50,068 bases of DNA, from NCBI RefSeq assembly GCF_018739885.1, contig NZ_JADOES010000040.1, forward strand, positions 1 to 50,068. Direction: 5' to 3'. The stretch comes from Leptothoe spongobia TAU-MAC 1115 (lineage in GTDB: Bacteria > Cyanobacteriota > Cyanobacteriia > Phormidesmidales > Phormidesmidaceae). Made by a program: the position numbers and the translations under genes. Below the pieces are notes generated by a model. It ran no database searches, was not told where the DNA came from, and saw only the letters and a list, made by a program, of their open reading frames with translations. Of the stretch, positions 1 through 7,982 are shown in pieces (position 1 is the first letter of the stretch; each line of letters starts with the position of its first letter).

Positions 1-495
1 CATTCGTATCACTTCATGTCTTTGCTATCTTGTCAATGCGTAAGTCCTAAATTATTAGATAAAACCGCACTAAATTCCTCGGTTAATGCATCTTAGCTAT
101 AAGAATGCTCATTTGTGACAGATTAAGGTCCAAACCCTTTTGTCAAGGGTATTTCACCAATACCAAATTGGCCACTACGTCAGGCCTTCAGCCTCTATGA
201 GTAAATATGCTCATTGAGTTTGGGTTTGGGTCTGGTCCATATCTCTAGTGCCTATTCTTCTAATAAGCCTTTATATATGGGGCTTGATTATTTCTAGAAG
301 TGTTTCACCTGTTACGAATGATTAATGATGAGTCCAATGGCTCGCAGCTTCTAGGGGAAAGGAGGTTCTTAATGAATCTGAGTTCTTTGGAGTCTTTCAG
401 AAGTGTTTTTGTACTATTGGTATGAATAAGGTCTCTCCTAGTAAGCCTTTCAGGTGTAGCTAAAATTTTGGAATTATTCAACTCTGAGAAATCGA
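1..495. other. gene-poor stretch at window edge
   Basis: No convincing gene is seen here. A 64-codon open frame on the minus strand (305-499) has no recognisable family and no visible ribosome binding site, so it is not called. The stretch is AT-rich and lies downstream of the minus-strand nucleotidyltransferase/HEPN pair, so part of it may be decayed HEPN sequence, but I cannot align it with confidence. Confidence 0.4.
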
Positions 496-570
496 TCACA
501 CAATAGGTTGAAAATTATCAAGCTCTCGATGAAGTCTGTCGGCTCGAAAAGGTAATCCTCGTTTAAACAT
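496..570 (-). pseudogene. truncated HEPN (HepT-like) toxin start
   Basis: An ATG at 568-570 overlaps the last codons of the upstream nucleotidyltransferase (GATGTTTAA, 8-base overlap), the usual coupling in MNT/HEPN toxin-antitoxin pairs. The frame gives 24 residues including RADRLHRELDNFQPIV, which resembles the first helix of cyanobacterial HEPN proteins paired with such nucleotidyltransferases. It then stops at TGA (496-498). A full HEPN partner is normally about 110-150 residues and carries an RxxxxH ribonuclease motif, which is absent here. The overlap and the stop are seen directly. The HEPN assignment rests on a short stretch and on gene order. It could instead be a chance frame. Confidence 0.45.
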
Positions 571-934
571 CAATGCATTCTGTCTGTATGACCTCTAGCA
601 AACTAGGACGGCAGGATTTAACATCAACAACATCTACCCTGAATGCCTCATTAAATTCATCCGCAGCAGTAGCCGCTAAAAAATACTGACTAGCAGGTAT
701 TCCCCAAACCGCTAGATCAATGTCTGAAGTCATCGAAAAGTACTCTAACTTGATGACTGAACCAAACACCTGAACCTTTTCAGCCCCATACTCTTCCCGC
801 AGCAGCTTTGCCAATTTAGGAATCAATTCCCAAGCCTGCTCCCATCGAGCCTTAATTTCTGGCGTTATAGACCTCTGAGGCAGTGAAAACTGCTTCCACT
901 CTTCCGGGCTTAGTTCTAAAGCAGTTTTAGCCAT
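563..934 (-). CDS. minimal nucleotidyltransferase (MNT-type antitoxin)
   Basis: This 123-residue protein has an NTP_transf_2 (polymerase beta-like) core. A VFGS motif is followed about 12 residues later by SDIDLAV, giving the paired aspartates that bind metal, and a further Asp lies in FRVDVVDV. Proteins of this size in cyanobacteria are usually the MNT antitoxin of a HEPN/MNT module, and some AMPylate the HEPN toxin. The spacer between GS and the aspartates (VIKLEYFSMT) lacks the common Arg/Gly-rich GSRARG form. The downstream partner appears truncated, so this may be an orphan antitoxin. The start is the first ATG, 76 bases after the previous minus-strand gene. Confidence 0.8.
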   Translation of the reverse strand: MAKTALELSPEEWKQFSLPQRSITPEIKARWEQAWELIPKLAKLLREEYGAEKVQVFGSVIKLEYFSMTSDIDLAVWGIPASQYFLAATAADEFNEAFRVDVVDVKSCRPSLLEVIQTECIDV

Positions 935-1010
935 TAGGCTTATATTTCAGAAGACTGAAACCATAGTAATCGATATCTAAAGATGCTGGCTTCGGCTCCG
1001 CTACAAAATC

Positions 1011-1610
1011 CTAACCAGCCACGCAATGTTTCAAAATGCCAAGAATTTTACCAACATCGTTAAGAAAATATTCGGTTAGGTCAATATCTACAGTCGTACT
1101 TTGTAGTCGCAAAAACTGCCAAATACTACCCGTCGTAATCACCCCATAAACCGCTGGAATCACATTCTCCTGACGCTGATTAAATCGCTGAGCCGCTACC
1201 ATCTCCGCCACACATTGCCCAAACCCCGACTTAATATTGTCGTTTTTCGCCTCCACAACCGTAACTACCGGAGCCTGAATAAATAACTGTTCCGGTGACT
1301 GACTAATCAGAAAATCGCAATAACCAGTTAACCCCTCAGCCGCATCTACATTGAATTCTCTGCCAGAAAACAGACTGATCTGCTCCGTAAACTGACGTTT
1401 TAGCTCAAATAAGATAGGCGCAATAATAAACTCAGATCGGGATTTTTCAGTGCCAATCGCCAAGGCAATGGGACTGTAATCCTGCAAAGCTTGTTTGAGA
1501 AAATCGCTGTAAGCAATAGGACTGATATCTCTAAATAGGTTTGTGCGATCCTTGATGCTTACCCCAAGGGCATTACCAACACTATCAATAGTGAACTGAT
1601 TGTAGGACAT
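1011..1610 (-). CDS. PD-(D/E)XK nuclease-like conserved cyanobacterial protein
   Basis: This is a 199-residue protein without signal peptide or membrane segment. Its middle has the layout of a restriction-endonuclease-like fold: an early Glu in SRSEFIIAP, then GYCDFLIS with a central Asp, then VVEAKNDNIKSGFGQC, where E-A-K fits the (D/E)XK half-motif, followed by a helix with Gln. Similar proteins are widespread in cyanobacteria and are usually annotated as hypothetical or type I restriction-like. The target is unknown and catalytic activity is inferred only from the motif. It lies upstream of the nucleotidyltransferase on the same strand and could be cotranscribed. Confidence 0.65.
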   Translation of the reverse strand: MSYNQFTIDSVGNALGVSIKDRTNLFRDISPIAYSDFLKQALQDYSPIALAIGTEKSRSEFIIAPILFELKRQFTEQISLFSGREFNVDAAEGLTGYCDFLISQSPEQLFIQAPVVTVVEAKNDNIKSGFGQCVAEMVAAQRFNQRQENVIPAVYGVITTGSIWQFLRLQSTTVDIDLTEYFLNDVGKILGILKHCVAG

Positions 1611-1764
1611 GGTTGAGAGGCTGGCTTCGATTCCGCTTAGCCAGCAGCCAAGGGGAACGTTTATGCGCAGACGAGAAGGTCTACTGTTAGTTTAAGCACG
1701 GAAAAGAGTGATGGCCTAAGGTTATGTCTGCATTACCTCTATCCGACTATTTTCCGCTCGATCC

Positions 1765-3012
1765 ATGACGCCTACACTCATCCTTAGAAACTGCACCCTG
1801 GCCGATGGCCTCGCCGACATCGCCATTGAAGACTCAACCATCATCGCCATTGAACCCAATCTAGACCTAACCGCTCCCACCGAAATCGACTGCGCAGGCA
1901 AGCTGGTCAGCCCACCCTTTGTCGAATCCCACATCCATCTAGACTCAGCCCTGACTGTTGGGCAACCGCGCCAAAACCAAAGCGGTACCCTGTTTGAAGG
2001 GATTGAAATTTGGCGCGATCGCAAACGCACCCTCACCCTTGACGACATCAAACACCGTGCCACCACTGCCCTCAAACTCATGGCCAGCCAGGGCACCCTC
2101 TTTGTCCGCACCCACGCCGATGTCAGCGAAGCCAGCCTCACCGCACTACAAGGCTTGCTCGCCGTCCGCGATGCCGTCAAAGACTGGATTACGGTCCAGG
2201 TCGTCGCCTTCCCCCAAGACGGCATTTATGGCGGTCCCAAAAACGATGACCTGATCGAAGAAGCGATCAAACAAGGAGCCGATGCTGTCGGCGGCATTCC
2301 CCACTACGAACTCACCCGCGAAGACGGTGTTCGTTCTGTTCACCGCATCTTCGAACTAGCCGAAAAATATAACCGTTTGATTGACATCCACTGCGACGAA
2401 ATCGACGACGACCAATCCCGTTTTCTTGAAGTGGTCTCCGCCTGTGCGTTGCGAACGGGACTAAAAGAGAAAGTCACCGCTAGCCACACAACCGCCTTTG
2501 GCTCCTACAACGATGCCTATGCCCTCAAACTCATGGGTTTCCTAAAAAGTTCTGAGATTAACTTTATCGCCAATCCCCTGATCAACATCACCCTCCAAGG
2601 CCGCACCGACACCTATCCCAAACGCCGGGGCCTTACCCGCGTCAAAGAACTCTGGCAGGCTGGTCTCAACGTTAGTCTTGGCAACGACTGCATCCAAGAC
2701 CCCTGGTATGGCCTCGGTACCGGCAACATGCTAGACGTCGCTCACATGGCCGTTCACGTCTGCCAAATGACCGGCCTTGAAGAAATTGACGCCTGCTACG
2801 ACATGGCCACAACCCACGGTGCCCGCACGCTGAATATCCAAGATTCCTACGGTATAGCGTTAGGTAAACCTGCCAACCTGATTGTGTTGGACAGTGGCGA
2901 TAAGTATGACGCCATCCGTCGTCGTGCCACTGTCAGTCATGTCATTTCTCGGGGACAGCTCCTGGTGGAGACCGTGACACCCCAGGTTACATGGCAGCAG
3001 GATGTGGGGTGA
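1765..3012 (+). CDS. codA: cytosine deaminase (CodA-type amidohydrolase)
   Basis: This 415-residue amidohydrolase aligns along its whole length with E. coli cytosine deaminase, which hydrolyses cytosine to uracil and ammonia for pyrimidine salvage. The metal and catalytic residues are in place: H56 and H58 in SHIHLD, H209 and E212 in IDIHCDE, H241 in ASHTTAFGSY and D308 in LGNDC. Q151 in FPQDG matches the substrate-binding Gln. All sit at a constant offset of five from E. coli numbering. The residue after D308 is Cys, where E. coli has D314, a position known to influence substrate choice. Cytosine is therefore the likely but not certain substrate, and other aminopyrimidines or isoguanine are possible. 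The start is the first ATG. The gene is more GC-rich than its neighbours and stands alone. Confidence 0.9.
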   Translation: MTPTLILRNCTLADGLADIAIEDSTIIAIEPNLDLTAPTEIDCAGKLVSPPFVESHIHLDSALTVGQPRQNQSGTLFEGIEIWRDRKRTLTLDDIKHRATTALKLMASQGTLFVRTHADVSEASLTALQGLLAVRDAVKDWITVQVVAFPQDGIYGGPKNDDLIEEAIKQGADAVGGIPHYELTREDGVRSVHRIFELAEKYNRLIDIHCDEIDDDQSRFLEVVSACALRTGLKEKVTASHTTAFGSYNDAYALKLMGFLKSSEINFIANPLINITLQGRTDTYPKRRGLTRVKELWQAGLNVSLGNDCIQDPWYGLGTGNMLDVAHMAVHVCQMTGLEEIDACYDMATTHGARTLNIQDSYGIALGKPANLIVLDSGDKYDAIRRRATVSHVISRGQLLVETVTPQVTWQQDVG

Positions 3013-3094
3013 TTTATGGTTTGCTTTACCAGCCATCCCCTTGCCCTAACCAAACGTTTATGATTGAAGGGCACCCTTCTGTGGAGACAGGTCT

Positions 3095-3661
3095 ATGACA
3101 GCAACCACTCCCAATAAAGTTTGCTGGACAGTGGATGACCTAGAGGGTTTACCAGACACTAGCGATCGCTTTGAAATTATTAGCGGAGACCTGCATGTGA
3201 CTAGAGCACCCCATTGGAAACATCAGGATGTGGCTGGTGCTATTTATGCAGAACTTTTGGCTTGGTCTAAGCAAACACAATTGGGAAAACCTGTGTTTAC
3301 TCCAGGAGTGATTTTTTCTCCTACCAATGCAGTCATACCCGATCTCATTTGGGTTAGCAATGGGCGAATTGAGACCTTGATGGATGATGCAGGCCATCTA
3401 ACAGGGGCACCTGAATTAGTAGTTGAGGTCCTGTCCAGGTCCCAGCAGGATAAGGATCGCGATCGCAAATCTAAACTCAAACTCTATTCAGTAGAAGGCG
3501 TCCAAGAATATTGGATCTTTGATCGTGAACAGAAAATGGTCGAGGTTTTCCGCCGTGAAAATGGTGTTTTGGTGAAGGCCCTTACTCTCTATGTTAGAGA
3601 CACGTTAACGAGTCCTCTGCTGCCCGACTTCAGCTGTGGAGTAGAATCATTGTTTGTGTAG
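3095..3661 (+). CDS. Uma2 family endonuclease-like protein
   Basis: This 188-residue protein belongs to Uma2 (DUF820), a restriction-endonuclease-fold family greatly expanded in cyanobacteria. The family pattern is visible: an N-terminal PDTSDRFEIISGDL segment, then VIPDLIWVS with the motif Asp, then ELVVEVLS with the motif Glu, then KLKLYSVEGVQEYWIFD and a C-terminal LLPDF. The physiological role of the family is unclear, and some members may be associated with mobile DNA. A purine-rich GTGGAGACAGG about 10 bases upstream supports the ATG at 3095. A HIP1 octamer follows the stop codon. Confidence 0.88.
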   Translation: MTATTPNKVCWTVDDLEGLPDTSDRFEIISGDLHVTRAPHWKHQDVAGAIYAELLAWSKQTQLGKPVFTPGVIFSPTNAVIPDLIWVSNGRIETLMDDAGHLTGAPELVVEVLSRSQQDKDRDRKSKLKLYSVEGVQEYWIFDREQKMVEVFRRENGVLVKALTLYVRDTLTSPLLPDFSCGVESLFV

Positions 3662-3751
3662 TGCGATCGCAAATAACGCCACTCTATCCATTTGCTATTT
3701 TCAGCACCACATGACTCAACTCTATGACTTACCATAAAGAAATGTTTTACC

Positions 3752-3783
3752 CATAGTAGTACTAATTTATTAGTACTACTATG
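3752..3783. promoter_or_regulatory. perfect 32-bp palindrome upstream of uvrA
   Basis: Two exact 15-base arms (CATAGTAGTACTAAT and its reverse complement) are separated by TT and end 35 bases before the uvrA start codon. Each arm carries a TAGTAC half-site, the core seen in cyanobacterial LexA boxes. However, the two GTAC halves are 10 bases apart, not the short spacing of the published RGTACNNNDGTWCB box. The arms are AT-rich with no T-tract, so a terminator is unlikely. An operator for uvrA is the best reading, and the regulator is inferred. Confidence 0.5.
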
Positions 3784-3818
3784 ATCGAGCTGTCTGAGCT
3801 GTCACCCCATTTGCCCCC

Positions 3819-6800
3819 ATGCCCCAGTCCAAGACCCCTAAAACGGCCAAGACGACACGCAAGTCGAGTAGCAATGGCAAAGCCAACGGCAAGGCAAGCA
3901 GTAATGGTAAGGCAGCAAAGGCCAAACTCACCAACTTATCCGATGACCTGATCCGCATTCGTGGGGCTCGTCAGCATAATCTAAAGGACATCAATCTAGA
4001 TCTGCCCCGTAACCAGATGATTGTGTTCACTGGGGTTTCGGGCTCGGGTAAGTCCTCCCTCGCCTTCGATACGATTTTTGCTGAGGGTCAGCGCCGCTAT
4101 GTAGAGTCTCTTAGCGCCTATGCTCGGCAGTTTCTGGGCCAAGTGGATAAGCCCGATGTGGATTCCATCGAGGGCCTGAGCCCGGCCATTTCCATTGATC
4201 AAAAGTCCACCTCCCATAACCCTCGATCCACGGTGGGTACGGTGACTGAAATCTACGACTACCTGCGACTGCTCTATGGTCGGGCCGGTCAGCCCCACTG
4301 TCCCCAGTGCGATCGCTCCATCGCGCCCCAGGCCATTGACCAGATGCTGGACCAGGTGATGGCGCTACCGGACCGTACCCGCTTTCAGATTTTGGCTCCG
4401 GTGGTGCGGGGCAAGAAGGGGACCCATGCCAAACTGCTGTCGGGGCTAGCGGCGGAAGGGTTTGTGCGGGTACGGGTGGATGGCGAGATCCGTGAGCTGA
4501 GCGATAACATTGAGCTGGCGAAGAATAAGACCCACGACATTGAAGTGGTGGTGGATCGTCTGGTGAAAAAGGACGATATCCAGGAGCGACTGGCGGATTC
4601 GTTGGCCACCTGCCTGAAGCGGGCTGAGGGGATTGCCATTATTAATATCCTGGAAGATCGCAAGCAGGCGGATGTGGTGCCGTTGAAATCCAAGGGCAAG
4701 GGCAAAGGGAAGGCCGATCTACCCATGACGGCAGAGCCGGAAGGAGACTATGGGACTAAATTGCCGTCTGAGTTAGTCTTTTCTGAGAATTTTGCCTGTC
4801 CAGAACATGGGGCGGTGATGGATGAGCTGTCCCCCCGTCTGTTCTCGTTTAACTCGCCCTATGGTGCCTGTCCCGACTGCCATGGTTTGGGTAGCCATCG
4901 GCGGTTTAATGCAGAGCTGGTGGTGCCGGATCCGAGCTTGCCGGTGTATGCTGCGATCGCGCCCTGGTCCGATAAAGACAACACCTACTATTTCTCTCTT
5001 CTCTACAGCGTTGGTCAAGCCTACGGCTTCGAAATCCAGTCCCCCTGGTCCAGCCTCACCGACGAACAGCGCGACATTATTCTCTACGGTTCCCCCGATA
5101 AAATCTACATTGAGACCGACTCCCGCTATCGCGATAAAAAAGGCTACGAACGCAAATATGATGGCGTACTTCCCATCCTTGACCGTCAGTATCGTGAGAG
5201 CACATCCGACCTCTACAAACAAAAACTCGAAAAGTACCTGGTTGATCGAGACTGTGAGACCTGCGAAGGTGCCCGTTTACGGCCAGAATCTCTGGCCGTC
5301 AGAATGGGTCCCTACAATATTCTCGACTTCACCAGCGTTTCCATTCGCGACTGTCTCTATAACGTCGAAGATTTGATGGGAGAGAATGGTGGGGATCCTC
5401 TCCTGACCAAGAAGCAGCTGGCCATTGGAGAGCTAGTACTCAAAGAAATCAAAGCCCGTCTTACCTTCCTCTTAGATGTAGGTCTGGACTATCTCACCCT
5501 TGATCGAACTGCCATGACCCTCTCTGGAGGAGAGGCCCAGCGCATTCGGCTGGCCACTCAGATCGGTGCTGGTCTCACAGGGGTGCTGTATGTTCTGGAT
5601 GAACCCAGTATTGGTCTGCACCAGCGTGATAATGAACGTCTTCTAAAAACGCTCAATCATCTGCGTAATTTGGGGAATACCCTAATTGTTGTCGAGCATG
5701 ATGAGGATACTATTCGAGCAGCGGATCATCTGGTTGATATTGGTCCCAGGGCGGGGGTGCACGGCGGTAATATTGTTGTTCAAGGCGATCTTAAGGCTCT
5801 CTTAAAGAATAAAGATTCCTTGACTGGAGCCTATCTATCAGGACGTCAGGGCATCGATACGCCAGCCGAACGGCGAGCGGGGAATAAGCGTAAACTACTC
5901 ATTCGTAATGCCCATCGCAACAACTTGCAGCATATCGATGTCGATATTCCCCTGGGTAAATTTGTTTGCATCACCGGTGTTTCCGGCTCCGGCAAATCCA
6001 CCCTAATTAACGAGCTGCTTTATCCTGCTCTCCAACACAACTTTGGCAGTAAAATTCCTGAGCCCAATGAGATGGATCCGATTAAGGGGCTTCAGGCTCT
6101 GGATAAGGCCATCGTTATCGATCAATCTCCCATTGGTCGTACCCCCCGTTCAAATCCAGCGACCTATACAGGCGTCTTTGATGTTGTTCGTGATCTGTTC
6201 TCTGAGACGATCGAGGCCAAGGCCCGAGGTTATAAGCGAGGGCAGTTCTCTTTTAATGTGAAAGGTGGTCGCTGTGAAGCCTGCGGTGGTCAGGGGGTGA
6301 ATGTGATTGCCATGAACTTTTTGCCCGATGTCTATGTGCAGTGTGAGGTGTGCAAAGGGGCGCGCTACAACCGTGAGACTTTGCAGGTGAAGTACAAGGG
6401 TAAGACGATCTCAGACGTACTCAACATGACGGCGGAAGAGGCCTTGCACTTCTTTGAGAATATCCACAAGGCAGCTACAAGATTGCAAACCATGGTGGAT
6501 GTGGGATTGGGCTATATTCGTCTAGGGCAGACGGCTCCTACTCTTTCTGGTGGTGAGGCCCAGCGAATGAAGTTGGCATCTGAGCTGGCCCGTCGGTCTA
6601 CGGGTAAAACCATGTACCTGATTGATGAGCCGACAACGGGGCTATCGTTTTACGATGTGCACAAGCTGCTGGACGTGGTGCAGCGTCTGGTGGACAAGGG
6701 AAATTCGGTGGTGATGATCGAGCACAACCTGGATGTGATCCGTTGCTGTGACTGGATTATTGATCTGGGGCCTGAGGGCGGTGATCGCGGTGGAGAGATT

Positions 6801-6899
6801 ATTGCTGAGGGGACCCCAGAAGATGTTGCTCAGGTGGAGAATTCTTACACTGGGCATTATCTGAAACATGTGTTGGAGCAACATCCTCCCAAAGGCTAG
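3819..6899 (+). CDS. uvrA: excinuclease ABC subunit UvrA
   Basis: UvrA is the damage-sensing ATPase of nucleotide excision repair. It acts in the cytoplasm as a dimer and loads UvrB. Both ABC modules are intact: Walker A GVSGSGKSS near residue 71 and GVSGSGKST near 719, signatures LSGGEAQRIRLA near 568 and LSGGEAQRMKLA near 909, and Walker B VLDEPSIG and LIDEPTTG. The zinc modules are present: CPQC, CPEH with CPDC, CETC, and CEAC with CEVC. At 1026 residues it is longer than the usual 940-970. It has a Lys/Ser/Asn/Gly-rich N-terminal tail of about 30 residues and a KGKGKGK-containing insert near residue 292. After the second Walker B it reads TGLSF, where most UvrA proteins have TGLHF. The gene is monocistronic, with a palindrome just upstream. 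Confidence 0.97.
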   Translation: MPQSKTPKTAKTTRKSSSNGKANGKASSNGKAAKAKLTNLSDDLIRIRGARQHNLKDINLDLPRNQMIVFTGVSGSGKSSLAFDTIFAEGQRRYVESLSAYARQFLGQVDKPDVDSIEGLSPAISIDQKSTSHNPRSTVGTVTEIYDYLRLLYGRAGQPHCPQCDRSIAPQAIDQMLDQVMALPDRTRFQILAPVVRGKKGTHAKLLSGLAAEGFVRVRVDGEIRELSDNIELAKNKTHDIEVVVDRLVKKDDIQERLADSLATCLKRAEGIAIINILEDRKQADVVPLKSKGKGKGKADLPMTAEPEGDYGTKLPSELVFSENFACPEHGAVMDELSPRLFSFNSPYGACPDCHGLGSHRRFNAELVVPDPSLPVYAAIAPWSDKDNTYYFSLLYSVGQAYGFEIQSPWSSLTDEQRDIILYGSPDKIYIETDSRYRDKKGYERKYDGVLPILDRQYRESTSDLYKQKLEKYLVDRDCETCEGARLRPESLAVRMGPYNILDFTSVSIRDCLYNVEDLMGENGGDPLLTKKQLAIGELVLKEIKARLTFLLDVGLDYLTLDRTAMTLSGGEAQRIRLATQIGAGLTGVLYVLDEPSIGLHQRDNERLLKTLNHLRNLGNTLIVVEHDEDTIRAADHLVDIGPRAGVHGGNIVVQGDLKALLKNKDSLTGAYLSGRQGIDTPAERRAGNKRKLLIRNAHRNNLQHIDVDIPLGKFVCITGVSGSGKSTLINELLYPALQHNFGSKIPEPNEMDPIKGLQALDKAIVIDQSPIGRTPRSNPATYTGVFDVVRDLFSETIEAKARGYKRGQFSFNVKGGRCEACGGQGVNVIAMNFLPDVYVQCEVCKGARYNRETLQVKYKGKTISDVLNMTAEEALHFFENIHKAATRLQTMVDVGLGYIRLGQTAPTLSGGEAQRMKLASELARRSTGKTMYLIDEPTTGLSFYDVHKLLDVVQRLVDKGNSVVMIEHNLDVIRCCDWIIDLGPEGGDRGGEIIAEGTPEDVAQVENSYTGHYLKHVLEQHPPKG

Positions 6900-6917
6900 G
6901 CGTATTATGGTACCTGG

Positions 6918-7045
6918 CGAAATCTCGGATTTCTTCAATCATCGGAAGAGCGACCACTGCCAATGCATTTGGAGCGAAATCTCGGGTTTCTTCAATCATT
7001 GGAAGATCGATCGCCAATGTATTTGGAGAAGAAACCCGAGATTTA
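6918..7045. repeat. tandem imperfect repeat with inverted AATCTCGGGTTTCTT arm
   Basis: Two imperfect direct copies of a 53-56-bp unit lie at 6918-6973 and 6975-7027. Each starts CGAAATCTCGG and ends ATGTATTTGGA or a near variant. They are followed at 7029-7045 by AAGAAACCCGAGATTTA, the reverse complement of the unit's first part (6977-6992). The same 17-base word recurs exactly at 7746-7762, and inverted at 7696-7712. The stretch lies between the convergent uvrA and Uma2 genes, so the folded form could act as a bidirectional terminator. Confidence 0.75.
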
Positions 7046-7049
7046 AGGC

Positions 7050-7619
7050 TTAAAATCGAGCTATTGTTGTCTCAAAGCCGGGGAGAATGTCTTCACCGGT
7101 AAGAGTTTTTGGTAGTGAGTAGATAACTTTTGTCTGATTAGGACGATAAATCTCGACTTGCTGATCCTGTGGATTAAATAACCAGCCTAGTCGTACGCCA
7201 CTTTCTAGGTATTCTTGCATCTTCTCTTGTAACGTTTGCAAGGTATCGGTTCGCGATCTTAATTCCATGACAAAATCAGGCGCAATGGGCGGAAACTTAG
7301 CACGTTCTTCAGCTGTTAATGCGTCCCAACGAGAGCGTTCTATCCACGCTACGTCTGGAGAGCGGTCGCCGCCGCCAGGAAGTTTGAAAATAGTTGATGG
7401 GCTAAATACTTTGCCTAAACCAGTCTGACGATTCCAAATGCCTAAATCTAGACCTAACTCAAATTCGCGATTGCCGCTTTCCCCACCAACTGGAGACATA
7501 ACAATTAAAATTCCTTTTGCTGTGCGCTCCAAACACATCTCTGGATTATCAATGCAGAGCTGGTAGAACTGTTCATCCGTTAGATGAACCTGACTGATAT
7601 CTAGGGTTAGAGGGACCAT
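7050..7619 (-). CDS. Uma2 family endonuclease-like protein
   Basis: This 189-residue Uma2 (DUF820) protein is of the subgroup starting with a short beta strand and DEQFYQLCIDNPE. The family core is intact: RTAKGILIVMSP, then SPDVAWIE with the motif Asp, DFVMELRS with the motif Glu, then KMQEYLESGVRLGWLF and LPGFE near the end. It resembles the Uma2 protein at 19480-20097 more than the one at 3095-3661. Its stop codon lies inside a repeat element, and the whole gene sits between two exact 17-bp inverted repeats (7029-7045 and 7696-7712), which hints at past mobility. Cellular role unknown. Confidence 0.88.
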   Translation of the reverse strand: MVPLTLDISQVHLTDEQFYQLCIDNPEMCLERTAKGILIVMSPVGGESGNREFELGLDLGIWNRQTGLGKVFSPSTIFKLPGGGDRSPDVAWIERSRWDALTAEERAKFPPIAPDFVMELRSRTDTLQTLQEKMQEYLESGVRLGWLFNPQDQQVEIYRPNQTKVIYSLPKTLTGEDILPGFETTIARF

Positions 7620-7695
7620 GGGATCAACTCCTAAATCAGTTCGCTTAGATTGCTGTAGCCTTAATCATAGCTTGGCAGTTACCGGGCTTCTTGCC

Positions 7696-7762
7696 TAAAT
7701 CTCGGGTTTCTTTGTCAGGTATAGGTGCAGTTGTCCGAGGTGTTTAAGAAACCCGAGATTTA
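7696..7762. repeat. inverted repeat of the AATCTCGGGTTTCTT family
   Basis: TAAATCTCGGGTTTCTT at 7696-7712 and its exact reverse complement at 7746-7762 form 17-bp arms around a 33-base loop. This separates the minus-strand gene at 7767 from the minus-strand Uma2 gene at 7619. The right arm begins just after the stop codon of the upstream gene, as the equivalent arm does after the Uma2 stop. It may terminate transcription on the minus strand. It could equally be a miniature mobile or REP-like element. Confidence 0.75.
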
Positions 7763-7766
7763 ATGC

Positions 7767-7982
7767 TTAAACGACTGACTCGGTGGAGGTTTCGCTATCA
7801 GTAGGAATCTGACCTTCGAGTTCGCCAATGGCGGCATTGATGGCGGCTAGATGTACCTGCATGCGATCGCGACTCGCTTTCAGCCATTCCAGCCTCATTT
7901 TTTGGCAATTGGCATAGAAACTGGCATAGTCATTGCTGGTGCACTTACCAGACGCAGAAGGGGTGCAGAAAGGAAAAAACAT
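7767..7982 (-). CDS. small conserved-looking protein, function unknown
   Basis: This frame encodes 71 residues. I do not recognise the family. The central part (KMRLEWLKASRDRMQVHLAAINAAIGELEGQ) reads as an amphipathic helix, and the C-terminus is acidic and Ser/Thr-rich. The N-terminal part has two Cys. Translation may start at the first ATG (7982) or at an internal Met near residue 29. No strong ribosome binding site is visible. The helical, low-bias composition suggests a real gene, but similarity evidence is lacking. Confidence 0.45.
   Translation of the reverse strand: MFFPFCTPSASGKCTSNDYASFYANCQKMRLEWLKASRDRMQVHLAAINAAIGELEGQIPTDSETSTESVV

Noticed and set aside
305..499. 64-codon minus-strand open frame
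   Set aside because: No family resemblance, no ribosome binding site, AT-rich non-coding context.
1722..2254. Open frames overlapping the codA gene on both strands
   Set aside because: Shadows of the well-supported cytosine deaminase; their composition is an out-of-frame artefact.
4773..5376. Long open frames on both strands inside uvrA
   Set aside because: UvrA is certain in its own frame, and these contain no independent motif.
6868..7053. 61-codon frame spanning the direct repeats after uvrA
   Set aside because: It starts inside uvrA and simply translates the tandem repeat.
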